A stretch of 51,010 nt of DNA from HGM13233 sp964478515 (GTDB lineage: Bacteria; Bacillota; Clostridia; Oscillospirales; Ruminococcaceae): NCBI GenBank assembly GCA_964478515.1, contig CAYZIL010000017.1:1-51010 (forward strand). The letters run 5' to 3'. The translations under genes and the position numbers were made by a program. This document shows positions 47,190-51,010 of this stretch, piece after piece; position 1 is the stretch's first letter; each line of letters opens with the position of its first letter. Under the pieces are notes generated by a model that was not told the origin of the DNA, made no database searches, and saw nothing but the letters and a program-made list of their open reading frames with translations.

Positions 47190-48557
47190 ATGTACGACGA
47201 GACCAGAACCGAACAGCTGGCAGATTTTTTTGAACAGCACCGCTTTCACGCGCTGAAAACGGCGCTCAACGACATGTACGAGGTGGACGTTGCCGAATTT
47301 CTCGGCGAACTGCCGCCGGACAAGGCGCTTGTCTGCTTTCGTATGCTCAAGCGCGACGTCGCAGCCGACGTCTTTGCCGAGCTTGACAGCGATGTGCAGG
47401 AATATATCATCAACTCGTTCTCTGACCGCGAGCTCGGTTTTATTGTTGAGGAGCTGTTTGTCGACGACGCCGTCGACATGCTTGAGGAACTGCCGGCCAA
47501 CGTGGTGCGCCGCGTTCTGAAAGTGGCGACGCCCGAGACCCGCTCGCTGATTAACAAATTTTTGAAATACCCCGCCGACTCGGCCGGCAGCATAATGACC
47601 GCCGAGTATGTGGACTTGAAAGCGGACATGAGCGCCGAGCAGGCAATTAGATACATTCGCCGCACTGGTATAGACAAAGAGCAGCTGTATGTCTGTTACG
47701 TCGTTGACAGCGCCCGGGTGCTGCTCGGCGTGGTAACGCTCAAAAACCTGTTTTTCGCCGACGACGGCGAGACGGTAGCACAGCTGATGGACAGCGACGT
47801 TATTTCGGTGTGCACTGCCGACGACCAGGAATTTGCCGCCGCGCAAATACGCAAATACGGCTTTTTGTCGCTGCCCGTAACCGACGCCGAGCACCGGCTT
47901 GTCGGCATAGTGACCGCCGACGACGCCTTTGACGTAATTGAGGAGGAGGACAGCGAGGACTTTCACAAGATGGCGGCCATGTTGCCGTCCGAAAAGGAAT
48001 ATCTCAAAACCTCCGCCTTTGCAATGTTCAAAAACCGCATAGTCTGGCTGCTGATACTTATGGTCAGCGGCATGGTTACCGGCACCATTCTTGCCGGCTT
48101 TCAAGAGACTATTGCCACGCTGCCGCTGCTGGTCACGTTCATGCCGATGATAACCGGTACGGGCGGCAACGCCGGCTCGCAGAGTTCGACGCTGATAATC
48201 CGCGGCATGGCGGTGGGCGAGGTAAAGACCTCGGACTGGCTGCGGGTCTTTTGGAAAGAGCTGCGCGTGGCGCTTATGGTCGGCGCCGCGCTGGGCGTCG
48301 TGAACTATGTGCGCATAATTCTCACCTACAGCGCCCGCGAGGGCATAGCAATGCAGGCGTTAGTCGTCAGCGTGACAATGCTGTTCACGGTGCTTGTTGC
48401 CAAGACCATCGGCAGTCTGCTGCCGATTCTCGCCAAAAAGCTGCACCTTGACCCGGCAATAATGGCCGCGCCGCTGATAACGACAGTGGTTGACGCAGCG
48501 TCGCTGATGTTTTACTTCCGCGTGGAGGCTCTGGTGCTGCTGGGAGGTGCGTCATGA
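47190..48557 (+). CDS. mgtE: Magnesium transporter MgtE, first copy
   Basis: ATG at 47190 with AAGGAGG upstream; the longer frame begins inside the terminator. 455 residues: N-domain (about 10-130) with the acidic helical repeats, two CBS domains (about 135-260), a plug helix (S-E-D-F-H-K-M) and five membrane helices from about 285, including G-T-G-G-N-A-G-S-Q. The Mg-binding Asp of helix 5 is kept (V-V-D-A-A-S), but that helix then has Arg and Glu (F-Y-F-R-V-E-A), strange inside a membrane. Mg2+ gated channel, usually a homodimer. Coupled to the second copy by an ATGA overlap. Confidence 0.92.
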   Translation: MYDETRTEQLADFFEQHRFHALKTALNDMYEVDVAEFLGELPPDKALVCFRMLKRDVAADVFAELDSDVQEYIINSFSDRELGFIVEELFVDDAVDMLEELPANVVRRVLKVATPETRSLINKFLKYPADSAGSIMTAEYVDLKADMSAEQAIRYIRRTGIDKEQLYVCYVVDSARVLLGVVTLKNLFFADDGETVAQLMDSDVISVCTADDQEFAAAQIRKYGFLSLPVTDAEHRLVGIVTADDAFDVIEEEDSEDFHKMAAMLPSEKEYLKTSAFAMFKNRIVWLLILMVSGMVTGTILAGFQETIATLPLLVTFMPMITGTGGNAGSQSSTLIIRGMAVGEVKTSDWLRVFWKELRVALMVGAALGVVNYVRIILTYSAREGIAMQALVVSVTMLFTVLVAKTIGSLLPILAKKLHLDPAIMAAPLITTVVDAASLMFYFRVEALVLLGGAS

Positions 48558-49906
48558 GCGAGCTAAAGTTTGAGCGTCTTGAACAGCTGCTGGAGCAACA
48601 CAGCTACCGCGAACTGCGCGCGGCGCTGCTGGACGTGAACGAGATAGATATTGCCGAGCTGCTCGGTCAGCTGTCGCCGGAACAGTCGCTGATAGTCTTT
48701 CGAATGCTTGGCAAGGACCGCTGTGCCGAGGTGTTTGCCGAACTTGACAGCGAGCTGCAGCAGCACATAATAAACGCGTTTTCCGACAAGGAGCTGGGCT
48801 TCATTGTCGAAGAACTATTTGTAGACGACGCCGTAGACATGCTGGAGGATATGCCGGCGAGCGTGGTGCACCGCGTGCTGAAAGTTGCGACGCCCGAGAC
48901 CCGCTCGCTGATAAATAAATTCCTCAAATACCCCGCCGACTCGGCCGGCAGCATCATGACCGCCGAGTTCGTCGACTTGAAAAAGGACATGAGCGTGGCC
49001 CAGGCCAAGGAACATATCCGCGCCACCGGCATAAAAAAGGAACTGCTTTACGTCTGCTATGTTGTGGACAGCGCCCGGGTGCTGCTCGGCGTCGTCACGC
49101 TGAAAGACCTGCTGTTTGCCCAGCGCGACGATATTATCGGCGAGATAATGCAGCCCAACGTCATCTCTGTAAAAACGCTCGACGACGAGGAGCTTGTCGT
49201 CTCGCAAATATCAAAATACAACTTTCTCGCAATACCGGTAACCGACGCGGAAAACCGCCTGGTCGGCATAGTTACCTACGACGACGCTCTCGACGTCATG
49301 GAGGAGGAGACCAGCGAGGACTTCCACAAGATGGCGGCCATGCTGCCGTCCGAAAAAGAGTACTTAAAAACGTCGGTGTTCGCAATGTTCAAAAACCGCA
49401 TAGTCTGGCTGCTGATACTTATGGTCAGCGGCATGATTACGGGTTCAATATTGGACCGCTACGAGCAGGCCATTGCGGTGCTGCCGCTGCTCGTCACGTT
49501 TATGCCCATGCTCACCGATACCGGCGGCAATGCCGGCTCGCAGAGCGCAACTATGGTCATTCGCGGCATCGCCACCGGCGAGATAGAGCTCGGCGACTGG
49601 GCGCGGGTGCTGTGGAAGGAGCTGCGCGTGGCGCTGATGTGCGGCGCGGTGCTGTGCGCCGTGAATCTTTGCCGCATCATGCTTTTTTACGGCTCGCGCA
49701 GCGGTATTCTAATGCAGTCGCTGGTAGTCAGCGTCTCGCTGCTGGCGGCCGTTGTTCTGGCCAAGACCATTGGCGGGCTGCTGCCGCTGCTTGCCGAAAA
49801 ACTGCACATTGACCCGGCAATAATGGCCGCGCCGCTGATAACGACCATCGTCGACGCCGTCTCGCTGAGCATATATTTTTCCCTGGCCACGGCGCTGCTG
49901 CTGTGA
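48554..49906 (+). CDS. mgtE: Magnesium transporter MgtE, second copy
   Basis: 450 residues, N-domain, CBS pair and five membrane helices as in the first copy, with long identical runs around P-E-T-R-S-L-I-N-K-F and A-M-F-K-N-R-I-V. Helix 5 is of ordinary type here (I-V-D-A-V-S-L-S-I-Y-F). The start overlaps the first copy's stop by four bases. Possible heterodimers with the first copy are suggested by the coupling and near-equal length. Confidence 0.92.
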   Translation: MSELKFERLEQLLEQHSYRELRAALLDVNEIDIAELLGQLSPEQSLIVFRMLGKDRCAEVFAELDSELQQHIINAFSDKELGFIVEELFVDDAVDMLEDMPASVVHRVLKVATPETRSLINKFLKYPADSAGSIMTAEFVDLKKDMSVAQAKEHIRATGIKKELLYVCYVVDSARVLLGVVTLKDLLFAQRDDIIGEIMQPNVISVKTLDDEELVVSQISKYNFLAIPVTDAENRLVGIVTYDDALDVMEEETSEDFHKMAAMLPSEKEYLKTSVFAMFKNRIVWLLILMVSGMITGSILDRYEQAIAVLPLLVTFMPMLTDTGGNAGSQSATMVIRGIATGEIELGDWARVLWKELRVALMCGAVLCAVNLCRIMLFYGSRSGILMQSLVVSVSLLAAVVLAKTIGGLLPLLAEKLHIDPAIMAAPLITTIVDAVSLSIYFSLATALLL

Positions 49907-49962
49907 GCGGCTGCGTTAATTGCCGGGTGCCGAAAAGATATCTTTTTTGTCGCCGCAGGCAA

Positions 49963-49991
49963 TTGTCTTGCGGCGGCTGCGGTGATATACT
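49963..49991 (+). promoter_or_regulatory. Promoter of uridine kinase
   Basis: TTGTCT (49963-49968), 17 bases, TATACT (49986-49991). A palindrome GAAAAGATATCTTTTTT at 49932-49948 may be a weak terminator for mgtE before it. Confidence 0.6.
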
Positions 49992-50018
49992 GTAAAAAAA
50001 GACGACGGCGGTGGATTT

Positions 50019-50648
50019 ATGGCTGATGTGATGATAATCGGCATAGCGGGCGGCACCGGCAGCGGCAAAACGACGCTGACTGACAAAATATGCGAGCAGT
50101 TTGCCGGCAGAATCAGCGTCGTTTACCACGACAACTATTACCGTGCCCATCCCGAACTCACCTACGACGAACGCGCGGCGCTCAACTACGACCATCCCGA
50201 TGCTTTCGAGACGGACATGATGATTGAGCATCTGCGCGAGCTGCGCGCCGGGCACAGTATTGAGTGCCCAGTGTACGACTATTCGGTTCACAACCGTTCC
50301 GAGCGCACGATTACTATAAAACCGGCGAGCGTCATAATAGTCGAGGGAATACTTATTTTCGCGGACAGGCGGCTGTGCGACTTGATGGACATAAAAATAT
50401 TTGTCGACACCGACGCCGACGAGCGCATTCTGCGCCGCATTTTGCGCGACACCGAAGAGCGCGGTCGCACCGTGCAGTCGGTCGTCAACCAGTACCTTGC
50501 CACCGTTAAGCCAATGCACGAGCAGTTTGTCGAGCCCAGCAAGCGCTTTGCCGACATTATTGTGCTCGGCGGCGGCTACAACCTGGTCGCGCAGGACATG
50601 ATAATGGGCCGCATTCGCAACCATATTGCCGACACGGGGAGCATTTGA
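50019..50648 (+). CDS. udk: Uridine kinase
   Basis: 209 residues, full length. P-loop G-G-T-G-S-G-K-T-T near residue 11; uridine site H-D-N-Y-Y-R near 38; Y-D-Y-S-V-H near 90; lid region R-R-I-L-R-D near 141. Phosphorylates uridine and cytidine with ATP or GTP in pyrimidine salvage. Single gene, with promoter and strong terminator. It goes with the NCS2 permease and phosphorylases in the window as part of nucleoside salvage. Confidence 0.95.
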   Translation: MADVMIIGIAGGTGSGKTTLTDKICEQFAGRISVVYHDNYYRAHPELTYDERAALNYDHPDAFETDMMIEHLRELRAGHSIECPVYDYSVHNRSERTITIKPASVIIVEGILIFADRRLCDLMDIKIFVDTDADERILRRILRDTEERGRTVQSVVNQYLATVKPMHEQFVEPSKRFADIIVLGGGYNLVAQDMIMGRIRNHIADTGSI

Positions 50649-50656
50649 ACTGCAAA

Positions 50657-50696
50657 ACACGCCCGAAGACGCCGCGTCTTCGGGCGTGTTTTTTTG
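50657..50696 (+). terminator. Terminator of udk
   Basis: 14-base-pair stem, five-base loop, then TTTTTTT. Confidence 0.92.
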
Positions 50697-50900
50697 TTTT
50701 TGCGCGTCCCGCTGCAAAGCTCCGGGGGCGTTTCAAGGGATTAATGCGGTGTCAGGGACAAGTGTGGCAAATCGTGACGTTCCCTTGGCCGCGCGCAAAA
50801 AATATTTTTTATTTTCGAACACGGCACTCTTTTACATAAGTTAAGCTCGGTTTGCTTGCCGCTGCCAATAGCGCCTTTTGGCGCCGGCAGCATTTTGTGC
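50697..50900. other. Gene-free stretch with possible repeat remnant and hairpin
   Basis: No gene found. The segment 50749-50784 looks like a decayed palindromic repeat (TGTCAGGGACA, then GTGTGG, then GTGAC). A hairpin at 50861-50891 (GCTGCC with GGCAGC, and GCGCC with GGCGC inside) is followed by ATTTTG on the plus strand. Confidence 0.4.
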
Positions 50901-51008
50901 TTATGGGCCGCATGAAGGACAACGTATTTTGGGTGTTGTTATGTTTTTTTCGGCGGCGGTGTGTTCGTCAAGTAAAAATGTTAGCAAAAGGTCCCCGAAA
51001 AGGTTAGC
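50901..51008 (-). CDS. End of a gene entering from the right, McsA-like C-terminus
   Basis: A 35-codon frame with no start comes in from beyond the window and stops at 50901. It reads F-G-D-L-L-L-T-F-L-L near the edge and ends with K-I-R-C-P-S-C-G-P. The F-G-x-L-L region before a C-P-x-C-G pair resembles the middle of McsA (arginine-kinase activator, clpC operon), where the C-P-x-C-G is followed by about 100 more residues. Here a stop comes one residue later, so the gene would be truncated. A different zinc protein is possible. Confidence 0.35.
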   Translation of the reverse strand, partial: ANLFGDLLLTFLLDEHTAAEKNITTPKIRCPSCGP

Positions 51009-51010
51009 AC

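Noticed and set aside
1..51010. tRNA, rRNA, CRISPR array or complete insertion sequence
   Set aside because: I looked for cloverleaf-type T-arm sequences, regularly spaced direct repeats and transposase motifs on both strands and found none I can support.

Overview
The window reads as chromosomal DNA of a GC-rich, spore-forming member of the Firmicutes (class Clostridia or a close relative). The pointers are a SpoIIID sporulation regulator, a perfect CIRCE operator, sigma-A-type promoters with 17-base spacing, strong GGAGG ribosome binding sites, an rplM-rpsI pair, and a secernin, an M32 carboxypeptidase, MgtE and DeoD-type phosphorylases of Firmicutes character. This placement is inference; no rRNA or tRNA gene is visible. 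Genes are dense and mostly in short operons, and most of the larger gaps hold promoters, terminators or leaders.

Layout. 1-672: piece of a phage-type structural gene with an HExxH motif. 838-3080: alpha/beta hydrolase plus secernin. 3239-5250: SIMPL and transglutaminase proteins. 5372-16188: a long minus-strand block with a signal-less beta-lactamase-like serine hydrolase, oppABCDF, an M19 dipeptidase, a second signal-less serine hydrolase, an MFS carrier and a Crp/Fnr regulator; murE is divergent from it (16336-17784). 17836-23225: NCS2 permease with a huge disordered N-terminus, CIRCE-hsp20, cardiolipin synthase, DUF1232 protein. 23283-25304: SDR oxidoreductase, rpsI, rplM. 25588-30042: ttcA, 3D-domain wall protein, a secernin paralogue without its nucleophile, an SGNH-like protein without its catalytic residues, and a small HTH protein. 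30050-30274: possible structured RNA. 30439-38109: lipoprotein, M32-GDPD-NUDIX operon, NAD salvage operon (ogt-pncA-pncB-HAD), GNAT. 38258-40815: lipid operon (acyltransferase, lysoplasmalogenase-like, C39-like). 40981-42431: two tandem deoD genes. 42550-45813: ArsR repressor, spoIIID, heavy-metal P-type ATPase, small membrane protein. 45913-50648: E2/CAT-fold protein, structured leader plus two tandem mgtE genes, uridine kinase. The right edge holds a short gene end resembling McsA.

How the genes may work together. The 5.4-17.8 kb block has the parts expected for importing peptides (Opp), cutting them in the cytoplasm (M19 dipeptidase, two penicillin-recognising-type serine hydrolases without export signals) and, possibly, returning wall amino acids to MurE; this is inference from gene order. 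The tandem mgtE genes are preceded by a promoter, a compact multi-helix RNA, an intrinsic terminator and a segment able to pair with either the terminator arm or a site next to the ribosome binding site. That is a riboswitch-like layout, but I cannot match it to the M-box or any other class I know. Two neighbouring genes (27408-29582) code for likely pseudoenzymes. These three are the best leads for something undescribed.
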